Part shown: one piece after another, positions 26,133 through 33,743 of the stretch | Numbering within the stretch: position 1 is the first letter of the stretch | How the letters are laid out: every line of letters starts with the position of its first letter | The notes under the pieces: model-generated | The model's database searches: none | The model's input: the letters and a program-made list of their open reading frames with translations, nothing else | Told to the model about the DNA's origin: nothing | Translations under genes and position numbers: made by a program | DNA from: Desulfosporosinus fructosivorans | Lineage (GTDB): Bacteria; Bacillota; Desulfitobacteriia; Desulfitobacteriales; Desulfitobacteriaceae | Assembly (NCBI RefSeq): GCF_004766045.1 | Contig: NZ_SPQQ01000001.1 | Coordinates: 124,001 to 188,000 of the forward strand | DNA: 64,000 nucleotides | Reading direction: 5' to 3'

Positions 26133-26957
26133 CTATAGCCTATAATACCCCTCAATCGAAGTAAACTCAAACTTCTTCAAAGTGCGTATCAACTTGTTCT
26201 CACATCCGTTAATTCCGTAATAATGGATAAGGCTTTCTTTCATACTGAGAGTGAGCCGAGGCTGTCTGGGGTCGATCTCGCGAGGGTGGAGGTAGACGAT
26301 CGCTGGGTGGCCTTCTTTATTGACGGTTTTAATGCACTGCGCAATCAGGGGATAGGGAAGGGCGCGGAAATAGAAGCCGCCAGCAAAGGGGATATTCTTA
26401 TTTAAGACTCGTACAGTTGAGGAAGGGACTTCAAGAAGATCGAGGGTCCTTCCGCCTGACTCAGGATGGTAGGAAAAACGAGGCGCAGAGGGCAAGCCGT
26501 AGAGATAGGTTTCAATCGGAAAGACGCTGGCATCATACAGGAAGCCTAAATCTTGAAGAACCTCCCAGGCCCAGAGGGATTTGGAAGTGATGGACCAGGA
26601 AGGGGCTCGGTATCCCTTAACCTGTTTACCTATGATATCTTCGACACGTTTTTTTGCTTGACTAACGTCCTCTTTAAACACCGCCGGTGTTTGTTGGTAG
26701 ATGAGTTGATGCGCATAGCCGTGGCTCGCGATTTCGTGTCCTGAGGCTGCAATATCACGGATCAGTTGGGGATGTTGTTCAGCGACGTGACCGAGAACAA
26801 AGAAGGTGGCTTTGGCTTTATATTCGTCGAATAGAGTTAACAGACGTTCCGTGTTCTGGAGAATACGCACTTCATACGTTTTCTGCGGATCAAATACGTC
26901 ATCATGATAATTGGCGTGAAACCATTCTTCTAAGTCAATGGTTAATATATTTTGCAT
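26133..26957 (-). CDS. Polysaccharide deacetylase (NodB domain)
   Basis: The 274-residue protein begins MQNILTIDLEEWFHANYHDD and has the NodB-type motifs. They are ILTIDLEEW (catalytic Asp), ATFFVLGHVAEQHPQLI, SGHEIASHGYAHQLI (metal-binding His pair) and GYRAPSW. The DLEEWFHAN opening and C-terminal YLHPREIDP resemble the subgroup found in exopolysaccharide loci. No signal peptide is seen, so it may act in the cytoplasm or on lipid-linked glycans. ATG 26957 is chosen over 26975 because GCGGGATT lies just ahead. It likely removes N-acetyl groups from a glycan. Confidence 0.88.
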   Translation of the reverse strand: MQNILTIDLEEWFHANYHDDVFDPQKTYEVRILQNTERLLTLFDEYKAKATFFVLGHVAEQHPQLIRDIAASGHEIASHGYAHQLIYQQTPAVFKEDVSQAKKRVEDIIGKQVKGYRAPSWSITSKSLWAWEVLQDLGFLYDASVFPIETYLYGLPSAPRFSYHPESGGRTLDLLEVPSSTVRVLNKNIPFAGGFYFRALPYPLIAQCIKTVNKEGHPAIVYLHPREIDPRQPRLTLSMKESLIHYYGINGCENKLIRTLKKFEFTSIEGYYRL

Positions 26958-27168
26958 AGATAATCCCGCTTTCATTCAGTATGGGCAGAATGCACAGGGC
27001 CTCTACCCTGGATTTTCGTCCAGCTTAGGTCTAAAATTACAAAAATTTACTTATAAAATCCTTTAATCCTCATTTAAGAGCCTGAAGTGGGGATTAATTT
27101 TTGAGATAATCATTTAAGAGAGTGAAATGAACATTAAGGAGATTACTCTATGAATCATAGATTCGGTA

Positions 27169-27300
27169 GACTGGTTAAAACCAGAAGTGGAATTAGCCAA
27201 TACGCTGATTGAAATAGGTATCTTATCAAGTCTGAGCAACGGAAAGAGAAAGAAGGTTTATGTTTATCGCAGTTATATGGATATATTCACCAAGGATTAG
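27169..27300 (+). pseudogene. C-terminal remnant resembling Fic-family proteins
   Basis: The frame DWLKPEVELANTLIEIGIL to TAG 27298-27300 resembles the winged-helix end of Fic/DOC proteins. That region usually reads L-x-x-L-G-I-L-x-E-x-T-G-x-x-R-x-R-x-Y-x-Y. The continuation NGKRKKVYVYRSYMDIFTKD fits. The HPFxxGNGR catalytic motif and everything upstream are absent. The match is short, so this is a tentative call. Confidence 0.5.
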
Positions 27301-27319
27301 GGCACGATGCATCGTGCCC
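27300..27319. terminator. Perfect GGGCACGATGCATCGTGCCC palindrome
   Basis: This perfect 20-bp palindrome starts on the last base of the Fic remnant stop and lies 17 bp beyond the GNAT gene's 3' end. TTA follows on one side and TAA on the other. It is the best-conserved member of a dispersed family and may act as a bidirectional terminator. Confidence 0.65.
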
Positions 27320-27335
27320 TTACCTTAACTCACCC

Positions 27336-28457
27336 CTAAATGACATCGTAATCTCCCATGGTTAAGAACCAGTGACTTAACTGTAGGAATGAATCATCAT
27401 TATTTTCTTCTTTTTCATTCACTTTTACGCTCATCTTAGCGTTCTTGTCTGCAAGCGGGGGGTTAAACCTGCGGTAAACAAGTCGGAAGGGTTGAGGTTC
27501 TAAAGCTTTAGGACAGGTAAAGAATCGGTTAGCTTTGAGGATTCGGGCTTCTTCAGTGTGGGGCATCATCAGAGAACCCGCTAGATCCATCTTGTTGTCC
27601 ACAAAGAAGCGCAAGAGACGATTAACGAGAAGGCTTCCTGCGGCAGGGTGGCTAGGGTCGATCAGAAAGTCGACGATCATGCCAGAAGCCATTGCATCCA
27701 CTTCCGTACAACGCCCGACAATATACCCGAGGAGGTCGGAACTGTTTTTCTGGCGAACTCCGTAAAGTTGGTAGTCACGAAGGGGAATGTCAAAATAGCG
27801 CCAGCGCAGATAGTCCGCATCACGGATTCCCATGATCGGGTATTTATGTTGTATTTTAGTCCAGAAGGCATTCAACTCGGAGAGATTCAAGGCAGAGAGC
27901 GGATAGATTTCATAGCGGTCATTGGAGGGGTCTTTCACGCTGAAGAGTAGATGGAAGGGCAGGACCAGAGGCGCAAGTAAGGAACCCAACTTTTTTTGGA
28001 CTAAGGCTTTGGGGTTTAAGGGACGGAGTAAAAGGGGGACGCTTCCTAAATCGGTGAACCCTAGTTTTCGAATGAAGCCAGGGTAGGAGTTAGGATTGGG
28101 AAAGGCATAGCAAAACTCCAAGCCTTGTTCAACACAGTCTTGATAAACAGGTTCGGCTAACCCTGTGAAAATCCCTTGTCCACAAAAGGCTTCCCGAGTG
28201 AGAATGTTTAAGCAGAGGGTGCCGTTCATGGGTCTATTATCCGTTTTAAAACGCATCGGGATAACAACGTTTTGACCAGCAAGCCGGTTGGTGTCCAGAT
28301 CCCGGGCCAACTGAATCACCGCTGGGCCGGCTGGATTATCTTCATATTGCCATTTCAAGAATCCAGGGTCGGAAACCCAGGATTCTCCATAGTACTCTCT
28401 GGTCATCTCGCTAGTCTCCACTAGGTCCTCAGGTCGATATTTAACCGCTTTCCACAT
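27336..28457 (-). CDS. GNAT-family N-acetyltransferase
   Basis: The 373-residue protein contains an N-terminal GNAT fold, with the CoA-binding-like turn TREAFCGQGIFTGLAEPVYQDC near 95-115 and YPGFIRKLGFTDLGSVPLLLRP near 140. A second half may be a further GNAT-like lobe (VDFLIDPSHPAAGSLLVNRLLRFF). It resembles acetyltransferases that modify sugar or amino acid acceptors in polysaccharide loci. ATG 28457 is preferred to 28496 because AGGAAG lies seven bases upstream and the longer form overlaps the upstream gene. It follows the DMT gene by 10 bp, so the two are co-transcribed. Confidence 0.78.
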   Translation of the reverse strand: MWKAVKYRPEDLVETSEMTREYYGESWVSDPGFLKWQYEDNPAGPAVIQLARDLDTNRLAGQNVVIPMRFKTDNRPMNGTLCLNILTREAFCGQGIFTGLAEPVYQDCVEQGLEFCYAFPNPNSYPGFIRKLGFTDLGSVPLLLRPLNPKALVQKKLGSLLAPLVLPFHLLFSVKDPSNDRYEIYPLSALNLSELNAFWTKIQHKYPIMGIRDADYLRWRYFDIPLRDYQLYGVRQKNSSDLLGYIVGRCTEVDAMASGMIVDFLIDPSHPAAGSLLVNRLLRFFVDNKMDLAGSLMMPHTEEARILKANRFFTCPKALEPQPFRLVYRRFNPPLADKNAKMSVKVNEKEENNDDSFLQLSHWFLTMGDYDVI

Positions 28458-28467
28458 CGCGTGCTTC

Positions 28468-28821
28468 CTACTTTCGTGTGATAATAACAACACCAAGACA
28501 AATCACGAGAACTCCAATGACCTTCGTGAGCGTGAGTTGTTCTTTAAAGATCGTCGTTCCTATTATAAGAGCGAAAATAAAGGCCGTACTCTGAATAGGA
28601 TAAACATAGCTCAGGTCGCCTTTGTTTAAGATATAAATCCAAAGAACTGAGGAAAATGCATAGACCATAAGACCTGCAATGACATACGGACTGAGAAAAA
28701 GGCGCAGGAGTTGCCCTAGGCTGTGAACTTCTTTACCGGTTGCCCCCAGCTTCCAAAGCGTTTGGCCTGTCACCATAAGTACGGAATTACAAATAGTCAG
28801 TAAGATTAACAAATAGGCCAC
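28468..28821 (-). CDS. EamA/DMT-family small transporter
   Basis: This 117-residue protein has four hydrophobic segments and the EamA-type ending AFIFALIIGTTIFKEQLTLTKVIGVLVICLGVVIITRK. Its size and motif recall the half-size flippase subunits ArnE/ArnF and SMR proteins. Such proteins flip lipid-linked sugars or export small cations. Next to a GNAT gene and a deacetylase gene, a role with lipid-linked glycans is plausible but unproven. The start is uncertain: GTG 28821 overlaps its own GAGGTG, while TTG 28812 has that GAGGTGG five bases upstream. Confidence 0.75.
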   Translation of the reverse strand: MAYLLILLTICNSVLMVTGQTLWKLGATGKEVHSLGQLLRLFLSPYVIAGLMVYAFSSVLWIYILNKGDLSYVYPIQSTAFIFALIIGTTIFKEQLTLTKVIGVLVICLGVVIITRK

Positions 28822-29254
28822 CTCATAATTTCTAGTTTTGCTTTCATAATATTATACAATTTGAGTGTTTTTAAGCAAGCCTATTTAAGGAAGAACAAAG
28901 ACAAGGAGGGCGTTTTTTAAATACTACTCAGCCCCTTAAGGTTGGCCCTAGCCGAGTTTTCTTTATACTAGGCAGAAAGTAGTACTTTTCAGTTTCATAC
29001 TTTCAGGAGCATACGTGCAACTAAGGCGACCGCTAGCGCATGAAGGCTTAGCGCTCGGCTTAGTTTTCTTTATCCATTCTGAGTTCTCGTACCAGGAATA
29101 TTACAAAGTTGTAAAGAACCGGTTAGTTAACTACGGGTATATACAGTATACCGCGTAAGACAGTTAATTCTATTGTTTTTAAGGTTATAACCATAAAAAC
29201 AATGTTTATCTCCTACATATAGTAGGGTATACTAATAGTATGGAGGTGATCGCC
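28822..29254. other. Divergent intergenic region with a 32-bp palindrome
   Basis: No gene is seen here. GGTATA-TACAG-TATACC lies at 29136-29152. A 32-bp near-perfect palindrome (ATTGTTTTTAAGGTTAT with one mismatch in its complement) spans 29172-29203, 50 bp upstream of the ATPase gene. Both could be regulator sites for that gene. A TAGGGTATACTAATAG stretch near 29222 could hold its -10 box. Confidence 0.45.
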
Positions 29255-30472
29255 ATGATTAAACGAGAACTATATTTAGAGCAATTAAGACCATTTATTG
29301 ATAAACCCTTGATTAAGGTCCTGACTGGTATTAGACGAAGTGGTAAATCTGCAATTTTGATGATGTTGCAAGACGAACTGACGCAACGTGGAATTAGTGG
29401 TGATAATATCGTCTATGTCAACTTCGAGTCAATGGAGTACTCTGATATAGATGATGCCAAAAGCCTATATTCATTCATAAAATCAAAAATCATAAATGAA
29501 CTTAAATACTACATTCTGTTAGATGAAATTCAAGAGGTTAAGGGTTGGGAAAAAGCTATCAACTCCATGCTAGTGGATTTTAAGGCTGATATCTATATTA
29601 CCGGCTCCAATTCAAAATTATTATCATCCGAGCTTGCCACTTATATAGCGGGAAGATATATTGAAATCAATGTAACTCCTTTATCATTCAAAGAAAATCT
29701 GGATTTTAAAAAGATTCTTACTGGAACAGATATCACAGATGTTCAAAAAGAATTTATCCGATTTTTGCGACTGGGAGGGTTCCCTATTATTCATACAGCT
29801 GACTATTCTCCTGAGGATGCCTATAAAATCATCAAGGATATTTATGCTTCCGCAATCCTGCGGGATATTGTCCAGCGTAATCGCATACGAAATATTGAGC
29901 TATTAGAGAGAATTGTTAAATACGTTTTTGAAAACATTGGGAATATGTTTTCTCCCAAGAAGGTAGCAGATTATTTCAAAAATCAGCAGAGAAAGGTTGA
30001 TATAGAAACAGTTTATAACTATCTAGATGCTCTGGAAGGTGCATTTATCATTTACCGTGTTCCCAGGTATGATTTGAGGGGCAAAGCGGTTATGCAAACC
30101 AACGAGAAATACTTTCTTGGTGACCAAGGTTTGAAATATGCGGTGATGGGATATAAGGACAGAGACATATCCGGAATTCTCGAAAATATCGTTTTCCTAG
30201 AACTGAAACGTAAAGGATACCAGGTGTATGTTGGAAAGTTTGATGATAAGGAAATTGACTTCGTAGCAGAAAAAAAAGAACAAAAAGTTTATGTTCAGGT
30301 AGCCTATAAATTATCCGAAGAATCAACAGTAGCAAGAGAATTTGGGGTATTGCTGGGCATAAGAGACCATTATCCAAAATATGTTGTTACAATGGAGGAT
30401 TTTTGGCATGACAATATTGAGGGTGTCAAGCATAAAAATATTGCCGAGTTTTTGCTGATGGAGGAATATTGA
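29255..30472 (+). CDS. DUF4143 AAA-family ATPase, intact
   Basis: The 405-residue protein is a complete member of the AAA_14/DUF4143 family. It has the P-loop in LTGIRRSGKSAIL near 27-39, Walker B ILLDEIQEVKGWEKAI near 90, sensor ITGSNSKLL near 118 and the C-terminal nuclease-like fold ending KFDDKEIDFVAEKKEQKVYVQVAY. ATG 29255 has a perfect GGAGGTGAT just upstream. Such ATPases are widespread in mobile accessory DNA; their cellular role is not established. It differs in sequence from the truncated relative at 23391. Confidence 0.9.
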   Translation: MIKRELYLEQLRPFIDKPLIKVLTGIRRSGKSAILMMLQDELTQRGISGDNIVYVNFESMEYSDIDDAKSLYSFIKSKIINELKYYILLDEIQEVKGWEKAINSMLVDFKADIYITGSNSKLLSSELATYIAGRYIEINVTPLSFKENLDFKKILTGTDITDVQKEFIRFLRLGGFPIIHTADYSPEDAYKIIKDIYASAILRDIVQRNRIRNIELLERIVKYVFENIGNMFSPKKVADYFKNQQRKVDIETVYNYLDALEGAFIIYRVPRYDLRGKAVMQTNEKYFLGDQGLKYAVMGYKDRDISGILENIVFLELKRKGYQVYVGKFDDKEIDFVAEKKEQKVYVQVAYKLSEESTVAREFGVLLGIRDHYPKYVVTMEDFWHDNIEGVKHKNIAEFLLMEEY

Positions 30473-30519
30473 GGAGTGCACTACCCTGTGCTTTAAAATT
30501 ACGAATTAGAGCAAAATTA

Positions 30520-30541
30520 AGCCGTTCACTGTTACTTAGTT
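30520..30541. repeat. Direct repeat left of the UPF0175/DUF3368 pair
   Basis: AAGCCGTTCACTGTTACTTAGT at 30520-30541 recurs with one change at 31448-31469, inside the terminator that follows the toxin gene. The left copy lacks the second arm of the hairpin. The pair thus brackets the toxin-antitoxin module. Confidence 0.65.
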
Positions 30542-30660
30542 AGTCGATAAATAATTTATTTGAAATAAACACATAGCGCACAAGGATAGGTTATTAGTTG
30601 AGATATTGAAGTATTTATGGTATAATATTACAAAATTAATTAGTGCGGAAGGAGAAAAAC

Positions 30661-30954
30661 ATGTCGAGTGAAACGATTAAAATAGAATTTGAATTGCCGC
30701 AAGAGTTATTTTTTAATAGTCGAAATTTCACGCAAACGTTAATTAAAGCTGAGGCTCTAAAACGAATTGCGGCTACCTTTTATGCCGACGGAAGTCTATC
30801 TTTAGGCAAGGCGTCTCAACTGGCAAATGCATCTAAGCAAGATTTCTTAGATTTTTTAGCAAGTCACAATATACCCATTAACTATGATGTGCAGGAGTTA
30901 GAGAAAGATTTATCCACAATTAAGGAGTTCATAGAACATGAAAATAGTCTCTAA
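30661..30954 (+). CDS. UPF0175-family antitoxin-like protein
   Basis: The 97-residue protein matches UPF0175. It has a beta-strand start (SETIKIEFELPQELF) followed by KAEALKRIAATFYADGSLSLGKASQLANASKQDFLDFLASHNIPINYD, which looks like a helix-turn-helix. These proteins are antitoxin-like partners of DUF3368 PIN-domain proteins, the gene that overlaps here by 17 bp. AAGGAG precedes ATG 30661 at good distance. It probably binds DNA and autoregulates the pair. Confidence 0.88.
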   Translation: MSSETIKIEFELPQELFFNSRNFTQTLIKAEALKRIAATFYADGSLSLGKASQLANASKQDFLDFLASHNIPINYDVQELEKDLSTIKEFIEHENSL

Positions 30955-31426
30955 CTCAACTCCTCTTATTGCTTTGTCTAGGATTAATGAATTAGACCTT
31001 TTGCACATCATATTCAGTAGGATAATAGTACCTAGCGCAGTATACAATGAAGTGGTATTGGATGGAGCTGGGAGACCGGGGGTAAAGGAGGTTTCCAATG
31101 CTTCTTGGATAATAAAAATGGAGGTGCAAAATAACCTAGCTGTTTCTATGTTGCAAATAGATCTGGATCGTGGGGAAGCAGAGGCTATTGTTCTGGCCAA
31201 GGAGATAGGAGCAGATTACCTTTTACTGGACGAGAAGAAAGCCTGGAGAGTTGCCAGAAATTCTGAAATCAAACATATGGGCACTGTAGGTATTTTGGGC
31301 CTTGCTGCAAAGAAGGGGCTAATTGCTAACCTTGATGATACTTTCGAAAAACTAGAGAAAAATGGCTTTCGATTTACGGAGGAAGTCAGGAAAAAAGTCA
31401 AAGAAGAACTCAATACTCATAGCTAA
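30938..31426 (+). CDS. DUF3368 PIN-like toxin (VapC-type nuclease)
   Basis: The 162-residue protein has the DUF3368/PIN pattern. It starts KIVSNSTPLIALSRINELDLL, where the family has a conserved Asp or equivalent after VSN; here it is Ser-Thr. The conserved DRGEAEAIVLAKEIGADYLLLDEKKAWRVA carries three acidic residues of the active site. It overlaps the UPF0175 gene, as toxin genes overlap their antitoxin. It probably cleaves RNA. The usual first acidic residue (S-D-S/T) appears as N-S-T, so activity is worth checking. Confidence 0.88.
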   Translation: MKIVSNSTPLIALSRINELDLLHIIFSRIIVPSAVYNEVVLDGAGRPGVKEVSNASWIIKMEVQNNLAVSMLQIDLDRGEAEAIVLAKEIGADYLLLDEKKAWRVARNSEIKHMGTVGILGLAAKKGLIANLDDTFEKLEKNGFRFTEEVRKKVKEELNTHS

Positions 31427-31445
31427 TAGAAATCAATGAGATCGC

Positions 31446-31486
31446 AAAAGCCGTTCACTGTTATTTAGTCAGTGAACGGCTTTTTG
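31446..31486. terminator. Terminator after the toxin-antitoxin pair
   Basis: AAAAGCCGTTCACTG (31446-31460) is complementary to CAGTGAACGGCTTTT starting at 31470, with a 9-base loop and a T-run. It could also end transcription of the convergent GH18 gene. Confidence 0.85.
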
Positions 31487-31535
31487 CATCTTTCGTTACA
31501 GCATCCCTAAATAAAAGTAGAGGTAGAGTTGATTA

Positions 31536-33533
31536 TTATCGCAAATATTGCTTCATAAGAGGGAAGATCGCACTAGAGCTTGCAGGGGCCAGAGACCATT
31601 TCAGGGACCAAGCCCCGACTCCGCCAAGCCTATATTGGTTAAGCAATTCCATTTTGGCATTCAAGCTCTGTGCATCATCATAATAAACGGTATGCGTGCC
31701 TGAGGCATCGGTGTAATTATAATAGGGAATCTGAGATGAATCTCGTTGCACTGGGCCCTTGGCTAACGCTAACAGCTCCGCCATTCCGTCAGCACGTCTG
31801 CTATAGGTGGCCCCAGAGTCCGTAGTTGACCAGTCTACTCCGTAGTAGGGGAGGCCGAGGAGAACTTTTTGCATGTCAACCTTTTGACCACTGGTATATT
31901 GTAAAACCTTACGCATCCAGTCAATTGGGGCGATGGGTCCAGGGGAGCCGTGGCTGTAGTCATACGTCATAATGTTCAAGTAATCCACATGTTGAGACAG
32001 GGCAGAGTAGTCAAACTCAGCGAGCCAAGCCTCCGAGCCGGTTCGGGCCATGACGGCTTGAATCACTAACTTATTTAAGGGGTGAAGTTCGGCATAGAGT
32101 TCTTTCATGAACTGAGTGAGATAGGGGCCGGTAGGGTTACTCATGAACTCAAAGTCAATGACGATTCCGTCGGCGTTGGTGCTAAGGATACGGTCTTTAA
32201 TCTGACTCAGTAATTTAGCACGGCCAGTTGGAGAAGAAAGTACGGTATCAGCGGCTTGCGAACTAGTCCAAGAAGATTGAATGACCGGAAGGACTTTCAA
32301 ATTTCGATTATGCACAGAGGCTGTGAACTGGGCATAATCACTCGGACTAACATCCCATCCTCCAGTTACATTACCATCGGCAGTATCATCGAGGTAATAC
32401 CAGCTTGGCGCAATTATATCTGCATAATTCGTAGCCGGTGCAGGTATGGATTGAAGCTGACTGAGCATTCCCCCTGAACCTGTTAAACCTCCCTGGGTGT
32501 ATTGAAGAGAAATTCGCGGTTGGGCAACCCCAGTGCGAATGACACTTTCTAGTTTGTAATCGATAATGCCCCATCCCCCGAAAATTGTAAAGGCCGCACC
32601 AGAGGCGCGTTTTTGGTTGAGGTAGGCGGTTGTAGAAGCACCTAATTGAGCATGGGGGAGTAAAAGGATGGGCGCCTTATCCTTGGCAGCAAGAGCTGCA
32701 CCCGCTAAAGCATCTGGAAAGTTTTCGCCCGTGGCTACATAAACGTTGGAAGTTTCAAACGGTAATTGATTTAAAACAGTAGTGTTTGTTTCGTATTGGT
32801 CGTATCCCGCATATCGCGCGCTGATTTTGACAGGTTGTGGGAGGTTGGCCAGCTGTGCTTCAACCGCATCTTTAATCACGGCCTTACCGCCAATCAACGT
32901 CACTTCCTGAACACCCATTTTAGTCAGGGCCTCAGCAGTTTCCGGAGGAAGTGAATCGCTTCGCGTGAGTAAGACCGGAATTCCTTTAGCAGCTGCATAA
33001 GACGAGATACTTAAGGCATCCGCAAAATGTTCCCCGTTGACCAAGAACGCCTGCGTAGAACTCGGAGTCACCTCACTAGCAATAGCCGCAGCCGTACCGT
33101 ACTGATCCCAGCCCGCGAGACGCCGCGGCAAAATCCCTTGTGCCTTGAGGGCATCCTCGATGGTACTGTTCAAAGCAACTGTCCCACCCAGGAGATACAC
33201 CTCTTGTGTATCGAGGCGTTTGAGTTCTTCTAAAACAGCAGGATTTAAGTGATCCGATTCGGTAAGCAGCAAAGGCCCATCCACTTTATGCGCCAGAACG
33301 GTTCCAGTTAAGGCATCGGGAAAGTTATTTCCAGTCGCCAGCACAGCGACATGGGCTTTATCCCACCCTTTTTTAGAGATCTCGACCGCAGTATCATACT
33401 GCGTATTCCCATAAATGCGATCAGTGACCGATTCAGTCATTTCAGCTTGTACACTAAGCGGGTGTAAAGGTACAAGGCTTAAAACAATGGCTAAACCGCA
33501 GAAGATACTAGTTGCTTTTTTAAGAAAATTCAT
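31536..33533 (-). CDS. Secreted GH18 glycoside hydrolase with three N-terminal CWB2 modules
   Basis: The 665-residue product has a signal peptide (1-30), three CWB2 modules (about 35-335, cores PLLLTE, PVLLTR, PILLLP) and a C-terminal GH18 domain (about 350-665). The GH18 signature DGIVIDFEF retains the catalytic glutamate. The later YLNIMTYDYSHGSPGPIAPIDWM and LGLPYYGVDW match spore/peptidoglycan GH18 enzymes such as YaaH. It probably hydrolyses peptidoglycan or another aminosugar polymer while held on the wall. ATG 33533 is chosen because GGAGGTAAC lies upstream; the 33551 ATG overlaps that site. Confidence 0.9.
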   Translation of the reverse strand: MNFLKKATSIFCGLAIVLSLVPLHPLSVQAEMTESVTDRIYGNTQYDTAVEISKKGWDKAHVAVLATGNNFPDALTGTVLAHKVDGPLLLTESDHLNPAVLEELKRLDTQEVYLLGGTVALNSTIEDALKAQGILPRRLAGWDQYGTAAAIASEVTPSSTQAFLVNGEHFADALSISSYAAAKGIPVLLTRSDSLPPETAEALTKMGVQEVTLIGGKAVIKDAVEAQLANLPQPVKISARYAGYDQYETNTTVLNQLPFETSNVYVATGENFPDALAGAALAAKDKAPILLLPHAQLGASTTAYLNQKRASGAAFTIFGGWGIIDYKLESVIRTGVAQPRISLQYTQGGLTGSGGMLSQLQSIPAPATNYADIIAPSWYYLDDTADGNVTGGWDVSPSDYAQFTASVHNRNLKVLPVIQSSWTSSQAADTVLSSPTGRAKLLSQIKDRILSTNADGIVIDFEFMSNPTGPYLTQFMKELYAELHPLNKLVIQAVMARTGSEAWLAEFDYSALSQHVDYLNIMTYDYSHGSPGPIAPIDWMRKVLQYTSGQKVDMQKVLLGLPYYGVDWSTTDSGATYSRRADGMAELLALAKGPVQRDSSQIPYYNYTDASGTHTVYYDDAQSLNAKMELLNQYRLGGVGAWSLKWSLAPASSSAIFPLMKQYLR

Positions 33534-33743
33534 TAATACCGTTACCTCCATTTATGTTTTGTCTTCATACAGTTATTCTTTGAAAAGAGGCGAAATCCTC
33601 CCAATAAATGAAGAATCGCAATTTCCAATATCCAACAGTGCGCACGAGCCCCCAAGAACTTCACAACTACACGACTAAAAAAAGAAAGGAAAGTTGGATT
33701 AATTGTCGAATAACGTCTTGATACTAATAATTTAGAAAGAGAC

